Assembly: GCF_015158295.1 (NCBI RefSeq)
Contig: NZ_JACDXV010000001.1
Span: 620,001 to 684,000 of the forward strand
Length of the DNA: 64,000 nt
Direction of reading: 5' to 3'
Source of the DNA: Devosia faecipullorum
Lineage (GTDB): Bacteria > Pseudomonadota > Alphaproteobacteria > Rhizobiales > Devosiaceae
The notes beneath the pieces were generated by a model. That model worked only from the letters and a program-made list of their open reading frames with translations. It made no database searches and was not told where the DNA came from. Position numbers and translations under genes: made by a program. Every line of letters starts with the position of its first letter. Position 1 is the stretch's first letter. Below, in pieces: positions 17,578-26,048 of this stretch.

Positions 17578-18195
17578 TTAGCGCGAGTAGAATTCGACGA
17601 CCAGGTTCGGTTCCATCTGCACCGGATAGGGCACGTCCGATAGGGCCGGGACGCGCGCATAGGTAGCAACCTGCTTGCCGTGATCGACTTCGACGTAGTC
17701 AGGAACATCGCGCTCGGCGAGCTGGTTGGCTTCCAGCACGACGGTGAGCTGCTTGGAGCGCTCGCGCACTTCGACCTTGTCGCCGACCTTGACCTGGTAG
17801 GACGGAATGTTCACGCGCTTGCCGTTGACCAGAACGTGGCCGTGGCTGACGAACTGGCGGGCCGCGAACACGGTCGGCACGAATTTGGCGCGATAGACGA
17901 TGGCGTCCAGACGCGATTCGAGCAGGCCGATCAGGTTCTCGCCGGTATCGCCCTTGCGGCGGGCAGCTTCGTCATAAAGCTTGCGGAAGCTCTTTTCAGT
18001 GATTGAGCCGTAATAGCCCTTGAGCTTCTGCTTGGCGCGCAGCTGCAGACCATAGTCAGACAGCTTGCCCTTGCGGCGCTGACCGTGCTGGCCGGGGCCA
18101 TAGGCACGGGCATTCAGCGGGGACTTCGGACGACCCCAAATGTTTTCGCCAAGGCGGCGGTCAATCTTGTACTTGACGGAATGACGCTTCGACAT
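17578..18195 (-). CDS. rpsD: 30S ribosomal protein S4
   Basis: 205 residues, the standard alphaproteobacterial length, starting [20 protein letters not shown]. The S4 RNA-binding domain is clear at [20 protein letters not shown] and [20 protein letters not shown]. It binds 16S rRNA early in 30S assembly. The start at 18195 is set by the family N-terminus; the longer upstream frame is not conserved. It is monocistronic with its own terminator. Confidence 0.97.
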   Translation of the reverse strand: MSKRHSVKYKIDRRLGENIWGRPKSPLNARAYGPGQHGQRRKGKLSDYGLQLRAKQKLKGYYGSITEKSFRKLYDEAARRKGDTGENLIGLLESRLDAIVYRAKFVPTVFAARQFVSHGHVLVNGKRVNIPSYQVKVGDKVEVRERSKQLTVVLEANQLAERDVPDYVEVDHGKQVATYARVPALSDVPYPVQMEPNLVVEFYSR

Positions 18196-18213
18196 CGCGT
18201 ATCCTTTTCTAAA

Positions 18214-18245
18214 GCGTGGCCACGAAAATCGTAGAAAAGCCACGC
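18214..18245 (-). promoter_or_regulatory. Hairpin in the rpsD leader
   Basis: A 7-bp inverted repeat (GCGTGGC / GCCACGC) with an 18-base loop lies 19-50 bases before the rpsD start. The rest of the 18196-18417 gap holds GC-rich sequence with no gene. S4 autoregulation through its leader is known in some bacteria, but nothing here proves that role. Confidence 0.25.
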
Positions 18246-18417
18246 GTCCTTGCGGACTGGTTTGAATGGATCGCGCCCTCCTCTGCCCTGCCTTGCGGCA
18301 GGACCGACAGACTCCCAACAGAGAATCCCGGGTGCGCCTATGGGCCGTTTGGCCGGAATAGGTGGCCGCGTCTTAGAGGCGCAGGCCTGCCGAGTCAAGC
18401 ATTGCTGCAGGCCGCCG

Positions 18418-19656
18418 CTAAGCCATACGCTTGTCGAGACTGCGCTGATTGCGCAATTGGGGAAAAAGTCCCGCCCAGACACCGGCGATTATGATGGCGC
18501 CCACACCGCCCATGATCGCGGCGGGCACGGGGCCGAGTAAATGCGCAACACTTCCCGCCCGGAAGTCGCCCAATTCATTGGACGCGCCGATAAAGACCGA
18601 GTTCACCGCATTGACGCGACCGCGCACATCCTCCGGAGTCCAGAGCTGCATGATGGCTTCGCGAATGGTAACGCTCACCATGTCGGACGCGCCCACCATG
18701 GCCAGGGCGGCCATTGAGAGCCAGACATTGGTGGAAATGCCGAAAACCACGGTAAAGACCCCGAACAGGCCAACAAAAAGAAACAGCAATTTTCCGGCAT
18801 GGTCGCGAATGGGATGGCGCATCAGCCACAGCGCCATGAACAGTGCTCCAATGCCCGGTGCAGCGCGCAGCAGGCCAAGCTCTTCCGGCCCCGCATGCAG
18901 AATATCCTTGGCATAGATCGGCATCAGCGCCACCGCGCCGCCGGCCATGACCGCAAACATGTCAAGCGACATGGCCCCGAGAACGACGCGATTGGAAAAG
19001 ATGTAGCGGAACCCGCCGAGCAGGGTTTCGAGGCTCTTGGCCTGCGCCTGACGAAGCTGGGCCGGGCGCGGAATGAGAGACACCATGATTGCAGCAATGA
19101 GGATCAGCGCTCCGGCAACGCCGAAGGCAACCTCTGGCGCAATGCCATAAAGAAGGCCACCGGCAGCCGGCCCCATTATGGCGGCGAACTGCCAGGCAGA
19201 GGCATTGGCGGTGATTGCATTGGCCAGCGCCTCGGGCGGCACGATATTGGGGGCAAGCGATTGCGCCGCCGGTCCCCAGAAGGCTCTCGCGGTGCCCAGC
19301 AGGAACAGAATGGCGAAGATCGGCCAGATCTGGTCAGCATCAGCATTGGCCAAAAGGAAAAATCCGCCCGCGCAGGTCGCTTCGACCATAAGACAGGCCC
19401 GCATGATGCCACGACGGCTGAACCGATCTGCCGTAAGGCCAGTGAGCAGGATCAGGAGCAGCGCCGGCGTAAAAAGGCAGAGACCGACCACACCGAGCAG
19501 GAAGGCATTGCCGGTAACGTCATAGACCTGCCAGGCCACCGACACCGCCATGATCTGCACGGCGAAGCTGACGAAAAGCGTCGTCAGCCAAAAGAAACGA
19601 AAACCTTTGTAGTGGAAGGCGTGTTTGGAAGGCGCGGCGGAATGGGCATCGTTCAT
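18418..19656 (-). CDS. MFS transporter, EntS-like (MFS_3) type
   Basis: About 412 residues and twelve spans. The opening HYKGFRFFWLTTLFVSFAVQ, LLILLTGLTADRFSRRGIMR and FWGPAAQSLAPNIVPPEALA segments are typical of the MFS_3 branch (EntS and macrolide exporters). This implies export of a siderophore-like or amphipathic compound; the substrate is unknown. The ATG at 19656 is preferred over an in-frame TTG nine bases upstream. It stands alone. Confidence 0.85.
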   Translation of the reverse strand: MNDAHSAAPSKHAFHYKGFRFFWLTTLFVSFAVQIMAVSVAWQVYDVTGNAFLLGVVGLCLFTPALLLILLTGLTADRFSRRGIMRACLMVEATCAGGFFLLANADADQIWPIFAILFLLGTARAFWGPAAQSLAPNIVPPEALANAITANASAWQFAAIMGPAAGGLLYGIAPEVAFGVAGALILIAAIMVSLIPRPAQLRQAQAKSLETLLGGFRYIFSNRVVLGAMSLDMFAVMAGGAVALMPIYAKDILHAGPEELGLLRAAPGIGALFMALWLMRHPIRDHAGKLLFLFVGLFGVFTVVFGISTNVWLSMAALAMVGASDMVSVTIREAIMQLWTPEDVRGRVNAVNSVFIGASNELGDFRAGSVAHLLGPVPAAIMGGVGAIIIAGVWAGLFPQLRNQRSLDKRMA

Positions 19657-19765
19657 GGTGAACAAGCCATGTCATTTTGTCGACCGGCGGTCAAAGGCGG
19701 AATCAGCAGATCGGGCATGAGGATTTCAGCAACCGTGACTGTCCCTCCCGTACTCCGCCAATTCA

Positions 19766-20563
19766 CTATTCGTCTGACTTCTTTTGTCGGTTGGGATTGG
19801 GCCGTTCATGGCGTCGGTCAATGGAAGAAATCACTCCGCGCAAAGTGCGGATTTCCTGGGCGGTAAATCGCCCGCGTGTCAGCGCCGTCCGCAGATTATT
19901 GACCATGCTTGGCCGCTTGTCCGGAGTCGTGAAAAAGCCCGACTGATCGAGCACGCCTTCGAGGTGTTCAAACAGGCCAACCAATTCGCTGCGCGGCGCA
20001 GCTTCATCCAATCCGTCTCCAAAGGGCAGCGCCCGGCCCTCGGCGCTGGTTCGGCGCCATTCATAGGACATGAGCAAAACGGCTTGGGCGATATTGAGCG
20101 AAGCAAAAGCCGCTTCGACCGGTAGCGTAACAATGGCGTCTGCCATGGCCACTTCGTCATTGAGCAGGCCCCACCGTTCACGCCCAAACAACAGGCCCGT
20201 CCCCCGACCGCCCGCGACATGGGCCGCCATTCGGGCAGAGGCATCCTCGGGACCAAGCACTTCCTTCTGCATGTCGCGCGAACGGGCGGTCGTTGCGTAG
20301 ACGAGAGTAAGATCGCTCATCGCCGCTTCGAGAGTATCGAACACACGCACACGTTCCAGAACGTGGTCGGCGCGCGATGCAGCGGCTATCGCCTTTTCAT
20401 TGGGCCAGCCGTCGCGCGGGCGCACCAGCCGCAAATCCCATAGGCCGAAATTGGCCATGGCGCGCGCGGCCGAGCCAATATTCTCGCCCAATTGCGGCTC
20501 GCACAGGACGATGGCCGGCGAAGGCGCGAGGGTGACCGGGATCGAAGAATCTGTACCTGCCAT
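19766..20563 (-). CDS. SpoU-type RNA methyltransferase, TrmJ-like
   Basis: 265 residues. SPOUT motifs are LCEPQLGENIGSAARAMANF (motif 1), TGLLFGRERWGLLNDEVAMA (motif 2) and LNIAQAVLLMSYEW (motif 3), with a C-terminal helical extension as in TrmJ. E. coli TrmJ 2'-O-methylates position 32 of tRNAs. A GGAAGGGG ribosome site fixes the ATG at 20563. ttcA in this window modifies the same tRNA position, but the two genes are 3.5 kb apart and not in an operon. Confidence 0.88.
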   Translation of the reverse strand: MAGTDSSIPVTLAPSPAIVLCEPQLGENIGSAARAMANFGLWDLRLVRPRDGWPNEKAIAAASRADHVLERVRVFDTLEAAMSDLTLVYATTARSRDMQKEVLGPEDASARMAAHVAGGRGTGLLFGRERWGLLNDEVAMADAIVTLPVEAAFASLNIAQAVLLMSYEWRRTSAEGRALPFGDGLDEAAPRSELVGLFEHLEGVLDQSGFFTTPDKRPSMVNNLRTALTRGRFTAQEIRTLRGVISSIDRRHERPNPNRQKKSDE

Positions 20564-20621
20564 GGGCCGCCCCTTCCGAAAACTGGCGGGCGACATAACT
20601 CAATTGCGTTTCGCGCGCAAA

Positions 20622-21218
20622 TCAGGCCACCTTTTCGCGCCGGGGCAGATCATGCACTTTGTCGTCTCGGACCCATTCACGGTCGAGCAGCGCGAAATGC
20701 AGTTCCTCGTCCCATTCGCCTTGAAACAAGGCGTGTTCGCGGTAGTGGGCTTCAAGGCGCATGCCCAGCCTTTGCATCAGCCGACTGGAATGGTGGCTCC
20801 GCCCATCGCAGCGCACCATCAGGCGATGGACACGGAAGTGACCGAAAGCCAGATCGAAGATCGCCGTCAAAGCTTCAGTCAGATAGCCCTTGCCGCTATG
20901 GGCCGGATCAATGGCGAAGCGCACCTCCCCCTGCCCCGATGTGGCGTCGGACCATTTGAGGCTGACCTGGCCGACCAATATGCCGTCGTCCTTGCGCACC
21001 ATGGCCAGGGTCAGCGCATCGCCGGGCCGATGCAACTGCACCTGCTTGCGCATCATGTCCACGGCAATGGAAACATCGTCAGCATAGCGCGTTGGGCGCT
21101 CGAGATAACGCTGCACCGCCGGAAGAGTGTGGTATCGGGCAACGACTTCACAATCGCCACGCTCGAAAGGACGAAGACACAGGCGACTGGTCATGATCGG
21201 CAAGCGCAGACTGGACAT
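20622..21218 (-). CDS. GNAT acetyltransferase, RimJ/RimL-like (copy A)
   Basis: 198 residues. TSRLCLRPFERGDCEVVARY is the usual RimJ/RimL opening, the acetyl-CoA loop is in FAIDPAHSGKGYLTEAL, and HRLMVRCDGRSHHSSRLMQR plus LGMRLEAHYREHALFQGEWD close the fold. The substrate is unknown. It is clearly paralogous to the gene at 21323-21901, with the same ending plan (FREH/YREH, then WDEE), so this is a tandem duplication that has since diverged. Confidence 0.88.
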   Translation of the reverse strand: MSSLRLPIMTSRLCLRPFERGDCEVVARYHTLPAVQRYLERPTRYADDVSIAVDMMRKQVQLHRPGDALTLAMVRKDDGILVGQVSLKWSDATSGQGEVRFAIDPAHSGKGYLTEALTAIFDLAFGHFRVHRLMVRCDGRSHHSSRLMQRLGMRLEAHYREHALFQGEWDEELHFALLDREWVRDDKVHDLPRREKVA

Positions 21219-21322
21219 AGTTCGATTTCCCGGCGGTCAAAGGAAAGCCCTTGAGGCAGAACGCCTCGACTCTGCCGGGGTTCCTGTCAGGCCCGGTAAC
21301 ATCTGCCGGACGGGAACAATTG

Positions 21323-21901
21323 TCAGATAGCGCCGGATTGGCGCAGCGCTATCCATTCTCGACGCAGGATGGCGTAGTAAAATTCCTCGTCCCACCGGCC
21401 CTTGAACAGGCCATGTTCGCGAAAATGAGCCTCGCGGCGCATGCCGAGCCGCTCCATCAATCTCCAGGAGGGCGCATTGCCGGCGTCACAACGCGCATAG
21501 ACACGGTGCAGGTCGGCCTCGTCAAAAGCCAGGTCAAGCAGCCGCGCAGCCGCTTCCCGCGCATAGCCTCTCCGCTGATGATCAGGGTGAAAAATCCAGC
21601 CCAACTCCCCTTGCCGCGCTTCCACAGACCGCCAGATCAGCGACAATTCACCGACCAGAATGTCGCCGGCGCGCGTTTCGGCGGCCAGGATGATACGGTC
21701 ATCCTCCTCCTCCAGCGACAATTGCGCCGTCCGCTGCTGCACCGCCAGGGCGCACTCTTCTCGGCTCATGGGCTGGTCGAACAGATATCGCGCCACGTCC
21801 TCGCGGCTGCGATAGGCGAATACTGCATCGACATCGCCGCGCACGAAAGGGCGCAGGCGAAGCCGCTCGGTCATCAGCGGATACTGGGGACGAAAAGCCA
21901 T
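21323..21901 (-). CDS. GNAT acetyltransferase, RimJ/RimL-like (copy B)
   Basis: 192 residues. TERLRLRPFVRGDVDAVFAY opens the fold, FHPDHQRRGYAREAAARLLD is the acetyl-CoA binding turn, and LGMRREAHFREHGLFKGRWD is the C-terminal block shared with copy A. It lies 104 bases upstream of copy A on the same strand. That gap holds GC-rich sequence without a clear terminator, so both may be on one transcript. The substrate is unknown. Confidence 0.88.
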   Translation of the reverse strand: MAFRPQYPLMTERLRLRPFVRGDVDAVFAYRSREDVARYLFDQPMSREECALAVQQRTAQLSLEEEDDRIILAAETRAGDILVGELSLIWRSVEARQGELGWIFHPDHQRRGYAREAAARLLDLAFDEADLHRVYARCDAGNAPSWRLMERLGMRREAHFREHGLFKGRWDEEFYYAILRREWIALRQSGAI

Positions 21902-21996
21902 GCGCCTCCTTTCCGGCCACGCCAGTTATGTCGGAAGACGCCGCAAAGGCAAGCAGCGGTCTTGCGCAGCCACGACATGCATGCGAATCTGCAAGC

Positions 21997-22434
21997 ATGA
22001 GCCGGATGCCACAACTGGACCTGACCGCGGCCTGCGATTGCGGCGCGGTAGCGCTTTTCGCCAAGGGCGAAGCGATTTCGATGTTCCAGTGCGCCTGCCT
22101 CAATTGCCAGAAGGTTTCAGGCGGCGGCCATTCCTCGGTACTTCTGCTTCCCGCCGATGGCGTACGAACGACCGGTGCCACGAAAAGTATCGCGCGATCA
22201 GCCGATTCCGGCGCAACCTTCACGCGTCACTTCTGTCCCGAATGCGGCACCACGCTCTATGCCCAATCCTCGCGCGTGCCCGGTTTCCGCATTCTTCCAG
22301 TCGGGCTTTTCGCAGGGCAGAACGACTGGTTCGCTCCCAATCAACTGATCTTCGCGCGCAGCCACCCTGCCTGGGATCTAGTGGAAGATCACCTGCCCCG
22401 CCACGAAGCCTACCGGCCCAGCCAGAAGCAATAG
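21997..22434 (+). CDS. GFA-domain (glutathione-dependent formaldehyde-activating-like) protein
   Basis: About 145 residues with the zinc-binding pattern of the family: ACDCG near residue 14, [10 protein letters not shown] around 31-40, and [13 protein letters not shown] around 80-90. GFA-domain proteins are often annotated as formaldehyde-activating, but most have no proven role. The start is uncertain: ATGs at 21928, 21997 and 22006 are in frame, and none has a strong ribosome site. It is divergent from the GNAT pair. Confidence 0.82.
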   Translation: MSRMPQLDLTAACDCGAVALFAKGEAISMFQCACLNCQKVSGGGHSSVLLLPADGVRTTGATKSIARSADSGATFTRHFCPECGTTLYAQSSRVPGFRILPVGLFAGQNDWFAPNQLIFARSHPAWDLVEDHLPRHEAYRPSQKQ

Positions 22435-22549
22435 GGAAACAGCAAGCCCCCTTGCCGAGCGCAGCTTTGCGCTTTTTGCCAGCGATGGTATACGGGCCGG
22501 CGACAGGGCCCTCAAAGGCCGAAATCCGCATTTCCAAGGGAGTTACGCG

Positions 22550-23761
22550 ATGAGCAAGATCAAGGTCGTCAACCCGGTCGTGGACCTCGACGGCGATGAG
22601 ATGACCCGGATCATCTGGCAGGCGATCAAGGACAAGCTCATTCATCCCTATCTCGATCTGCCGATCGAGTACTACGACCTGTCGGTGGAAAGCCGCGACG
22701 CCACCAATGATCAGATCACCATCGATGCCGCCCATGCCATCCAGAAGCACGGCGTCGGCATCAAGTGCGCCACAATCACCCCCGACGAGCAGCGCGTCGA
22801 AGAATTCAAGCTCAAGAAAATGTGGAAGTCGCCCAACGGCACCATCCGCAACATTCTGGGCGGCGTGATCTTCCGCGAGCCGATCATCTGCAAGAACGTG
22901 CCGCGCCTCGTTCCCGGCTGGACCCAGCCGATCATCGTGGGCCGCCATGCGTTCGGCGACCAATATCGCGCCACCGACTTCCTGTTCCCCGGCAAGGGCA
23001 CGCTGTCGATCAAGTTTACCGGCGAAGACGGCAAGGTCATCGAGCACGAAGTCTATCAGGCTCCGGGCGCCGGCGTGGCCATGGCCATGTACAACCTGGA
23101 CGATTCGATCCGCGACTTCGCCTATTCGAGCTTCAACTACGGCCTTGCCCGTGGCGTACCGGTCTATCTCTCCACCAAAAATACCATCCTCAAGGCCTAT
23201 GACGGCCGCTTCAAGGACATCTTCCAGGAGATTTACGACGCCGAGTTCAAGGAGCGCTTCGAAGCCGCCAAGATCTGGTACGAGCACCGCCTGATCGACG
23301 ACATGGTCGCCTCCGCGCTCAAGTGGAGCGGTGGCTATGTCTGGGCGTGCAAGAACTATGACGGCGACGTGCAGTCCGACATCGTGGCGCAGGGTTTCGG
23401 TTCCCTCGGCCTGATGACCTCGGTTCTGGCCACGCCCGATGGCAAGATCGTGGAAGCTGAGGCCGCCCACGGCACCGTGACCCGTCACTATCGCCAGCAT
23501 CAGCAGGGCAAGGAAACGTCCACCAACTCGACCGCATCCATCTTTGCCTGGACCCGTGGCCTCGCCCATCGCGCCAAGCTCGACGACAATGAGGCGCTGG
23601 CCAAGTTCGCCACCACGCTGGAAAAGGTCACCGTCGATACGATCGAAGAAGGCAAGATGACTAAGGATCTCTCCCTGCTCGTCGGCCCCGACCAGCCCTG
23701 GCTCTCCACGCTCGGTTTCCTCGACGCCATCGACCAGAACCTGCAGAAGGCCATGGCGTAG
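22550..23761 (+). CDS. icd: NADP-dependent isocitrate dehydrogenase
   Basis: 403 residues, matching the homodimeric class-II IDH of alphaproteobacteria. It starts [20 protein letters not shown]. Substrate and metal residues lie in the [13 protein letters not shown] segment and in [20 protein letters not shown], and the NADP-site region has [20 protein letters not shown]. It oxidises isocitrate to 2-oxoglutarate in the citric acid cycle. It is monocistronic, with a strong terminator. Confidence 0.97.
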   Translation: MSKIKVVNPVVDLDGDEMTRIIWQAIKDKLIHPYLDLPIEYYDLSVESRDATNDQITIDAAHAIQKHGVGIKCATITPDEQRVEEFKLKKMWKSPNGTIRNILGGVIFREPIICKNVPRLVPGWTQPIIVGRHAFGDQYRATDFLFPGKGTLSIKFTGEDGKVIEHEVYQAPGAGVAMAMYNLDDSIRDFAYSSFNYGLARGVPVYLSTKNTILKAYDGRFKDIFQEIYDAEFKERFEAAKIWYEHRLIDDMVASALKWSGGYVWACKNYDGDVQSDIVAQGFGSLGLMTSVLATPDGKIVEAEAAHGTVTRHYRQHQQGKETSTNSTASIFAWTRGLAHRAKLDDNEALAKFATTLEKVTVDTIEEGKMTKDLSLLVGPDQPWLSTLGFLDAIDQNLQKAMA

Positions 23762-23783
23762 GCCAGGCCTGGTTCGTTATGGA

Positions 23784-23818
23784 AAGGGCCGGTGCGATGC
23801 ATCGGCCCTTGTTTTTTG
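23784..23818 (+). terminator. icd terminator
   Basis: Stem AAGGGCCG / CGGCCCTT with an 11-base loop followed by gttttttg. A textbook intrinsic terminator 23 bases after the stop. Confidence 0.92.
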
Positions 23819-23946
23819 GAATCGATTGAGGCGGACCTGGCCAGGCCCGCCACAAGTGAACAATCAATTCACCAACGCTTACCCCCCAGCCCAATTTTCA
23901 CCACGGTCAGCACCGAATTTTCGTTTCTGTTTCGGGGGGCAGAAAT

Positions 23947-24948
23947 TTGAAGCGTCCGATTTTGATTGTTATCGTCGCATTCGCGGCCGCGATATACGTC
24001 TACAATGCCAGTTGGCGCGTGGGACCGCCCACAGATGGCGGGCTTACATTGATCGCCCATAGAGGCGTCCACCAGACTTTCTCTCGAGCCGATCTCGACA
24101 ATGCGACCTGCACCGCCGAACGCATCGACACACCACGCCACGGGCTCCTGGAGAACACCATTCCCTCGATGCAGGCGGCTTTCGCTTCAGGAGCCGACAT
24201 CGTTGAACTGGACGTGCATCCCACCACGGATGGCCAATTCGCCGTCATGCATGACTGGACGCTCGATTGCCGAACCGAGGGTGACGGGGAAACCCGGGCT
24301 CATTCCATGGAAGAGCTTCGGGCGCTCGACATTGGCCACGGCTATACTGCCGACGACGGACAGACCCACCCATTCCGAGGAACCGGCGTCGGCGCAATGC
24401 CGGAACTCCGGGAGGTTCTCGCTGCCATGCCGAACCGGAATTTTCTCGTCAATTTCAAGAGTCGGGAAGCACGCGAAGGCGACATGCTGGCCGCGCTTCT
24501 GTTCGACCACCCCGAATGGCGCGCGGCAATCTGGGGCGCGTATGGCGGCGACGAACCTACCTATCGCGCCGCCGATCTGATCGAGGGATTGCATGTGTGG
24601 TCCCGACGAGGGCTGGTCGATTGTCTCGGACAATATCTGGCCCTGGGCTGGACGGGCTTTTTGCCGGATGCCTGTCGAGACACCCAGGTGATGATCCCCA
24701 TCAATATCGCGCCCTGGCTCTGGGGCTGGCCGAACCTGCTTCAGGCCCGACTGCACGAGGCTGGCAGCCGGATCATCCTGCTTGGTCCCTACGGGGCCGG
24801 CGATCCGGGCACGGCGGGCATCGACGATCTCGATACGCTGGCGCTGGTGCCGCCGGGCTTCACTGGTCTGGTGTGGACCAACCGGATTGAGCTGATCGGC
24901 CCGGCGATTAAGGGCACAAATCCGCCGCAGATTCCGCCGGCACCGTAA
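23947..24948 (+). CDS. Glycerophosphodiester phosphodiesterase family protein, membrane-anchored
   Basis: 333 residues, probably starting at a TTG preceded by GGGGGGC. An N-terminal anchor or signal (KRPILIVIVAFAAAIYVY) comes first. The GDPD catalytic set follows: H38-R39-G40, E69-N70-T, E87 and D89 in VELDVHPTTDG, and H102 in VMHDW. The middle and C-terminal parts diverge from classical UgpQ/GlpQ. The active site should face the periplasm, so the likely substrates are glycerophosphodiesters or related lipid head groups. It stands alone between icd and a DMT transporter. Confidence 0.85.
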   Translation: MKRPILIVIVAFAAAIYVYNASWRVGPPTDGGLTLIAHRGVHQTFSRADLDNATCTAERIDTPRHGLLENTIPSMQAAFASGADIVELDVHPTTDGQFAVMHDWTLDCRTEGDGETRAHSMEELRALDIGHGYTADDGQTHPFRGTGVGAMPELREVLAAMPNRNFLVNFKSREAREGDMLAALLFDHPEWRAAIWGAYGGDEPTYRAADLIEGLHVWSRRGLVDCLGQYLALGWTGFLPDACRDTQVMIPINIAPWLWGWPNLLQARLHEAGSRIILLGPYGAGDPGTAGIDDLDTLALVPPGFTGLVWTNRIELIGPAIKGTNPPQIPPAP

Positions 24949-25020
24949 TGACCCTTTCACTTTGGCCCTATATGATGACAGGATATTTTCTGCCCTGCTT
25001 CTCATGATCTGGATATTGCG

Positions 25021-25905
25021 ATGCCAGTCGGCGTCATCCTGGCCTTTCTGGCCTATGCCAGTTTTTCCATTGCCGACGCGCTGATCAAGACGACGGGCCA
25101 GACCCTGTCGGTCTTCGAAATCGCATTTTTTACCACCTCGTTCTCGATCATTCCGGCAATCGTGACCAATCGGCACGAACGCTGGCGCGACATGTACAAG
25201 CTGCGCCATCCATGGCTGGTGCATCTGCGCTGCGCCACCTCCATAACCGGCACGGCGGGGGTGATGTACGCCTTTACCCACGTTCCCTTCGCCGAAGTCT
25301 ATGCCATCGGTTTCACCACACCGCTTTTCGTGACATTTCTTTCGGTATTGGTGCTACGCGAACACGTGGCTGCGCACCGCTGGATGCTGCTGCTGATCAG
25401 TTTCATGGGCGTGCTGCTGGTCATAAGGCCGGGACTGCGCGAACTGGAACTGGGTCACTACGTGATGATGGGCGCAGCCATGCTCGGCGCGGTGACCACC
25501 ACAGTTTTGCGCCACGTCGCGCCGAGGGAGCGACGTGTCAGCCTCGTGGGAGTACAGGTGGTCTATTCCGGAATTTTCAACGGCATATTGATGCTGCCGT
25601 CCTTCGTCATCCCCACAATGGAGCAAATAGCCATTCTGATCGGCATCGGCCTTTTGGGCGGCATGGGCGGCTTACTATTGATTCAGGCCAGCAAGCAGAC
25701 ACCAGCCAATCTCATCGCCCCGGTGCAATATAGCCAATTGATCTGGGCCATCCTGTTTGGCGCGCTGTTCTTCGGCGAGTTCCCCGACTGGATTGCCATT
25801 GCCGGCATGCTGGTGGTTGTCGTCGCGGGCCTGCTCAATGTTCTGAGCGAAAAACGGCCCATACGCTGGAAGGCACGGCTGTTCTTCTTCCGCACCGGCC
25901 AGTAG
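25021..25905 (+). CDS. DMT superfamily (EamA domain) transporter
   Basis: 294 residues and ten predicted spans arranged as two EamA repeats: the first contains FAEVYAIGFTTPLFVTFLSV and LREHVAAHRW, the second LIAPVQYSQLIWAILFGALF and FGEFPDW. It is likely an exporter of amino acids or other small metabolites, with no substrate assignable. It is convergent with alaS, and the 143-base gap holds the alaS terminator hairpin. Confidence 0.87.
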   Translation: MPVGVILAFLAYASFSIADALIKTTGQTLSVFEIAFFTTSFSIIPAIVTNRHERWRDMYKLRHPWLVHLRCATSITGTAGVMYAFTHVPFAEVYAIGFTTPLFVTFLSVLVLREHVAAHRWMLLLISFMGVLLVIRPGLRELELGHYVMMGAAMLGAVTTTVLRHVAPRERRVSLVGVQVVYSGIFNGILMLPSFVIPTMEQIAILIGIGLLGGMGGLLLIQASKQTPANLIAPVQYSQLIWAILFGALFFGEFPDWIAIAGMLVVVVAGLLNVLSEKRPIRWKARLFFFRTGQ

Positions 25906-26016
25906 CGCATCCAAATTGCGGGCAATGGTCATGGAGACTTCCTGGACGCGCATATCTGGATGCACCTCGGCCGGCCCGCCCCATACGTCGCACCGAAGAT
26001 CACGCGGCGCGAAGAG

Positions 26017-26044
26017 TGCAGCGGCCACCAAGGTAGCCGCTGCA
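26017..26044 (-). terminator. alaS terminator hairpin
   Basis: A 9-bp stem TGCAGCGGC / GCCGCTGCA with a 10-base loop begins five bases after the alaS stop on the minus strand. There is no obvious T-run, so termination strength is uncertain. Confidence 0.55.
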
Positions 26045-26048
26045 TCAC

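Noticed and set aside
25675-26031. Minus-strand frame overlapping the end of the DMT transporter (contains MRVQEVSMTIARNLDALLAG)
   Set aside because: The part outside the transporter gene looks mildly protein-like, but it starts at a TTG without a ribosome site, overlaps a certain gene and matches no family I know.
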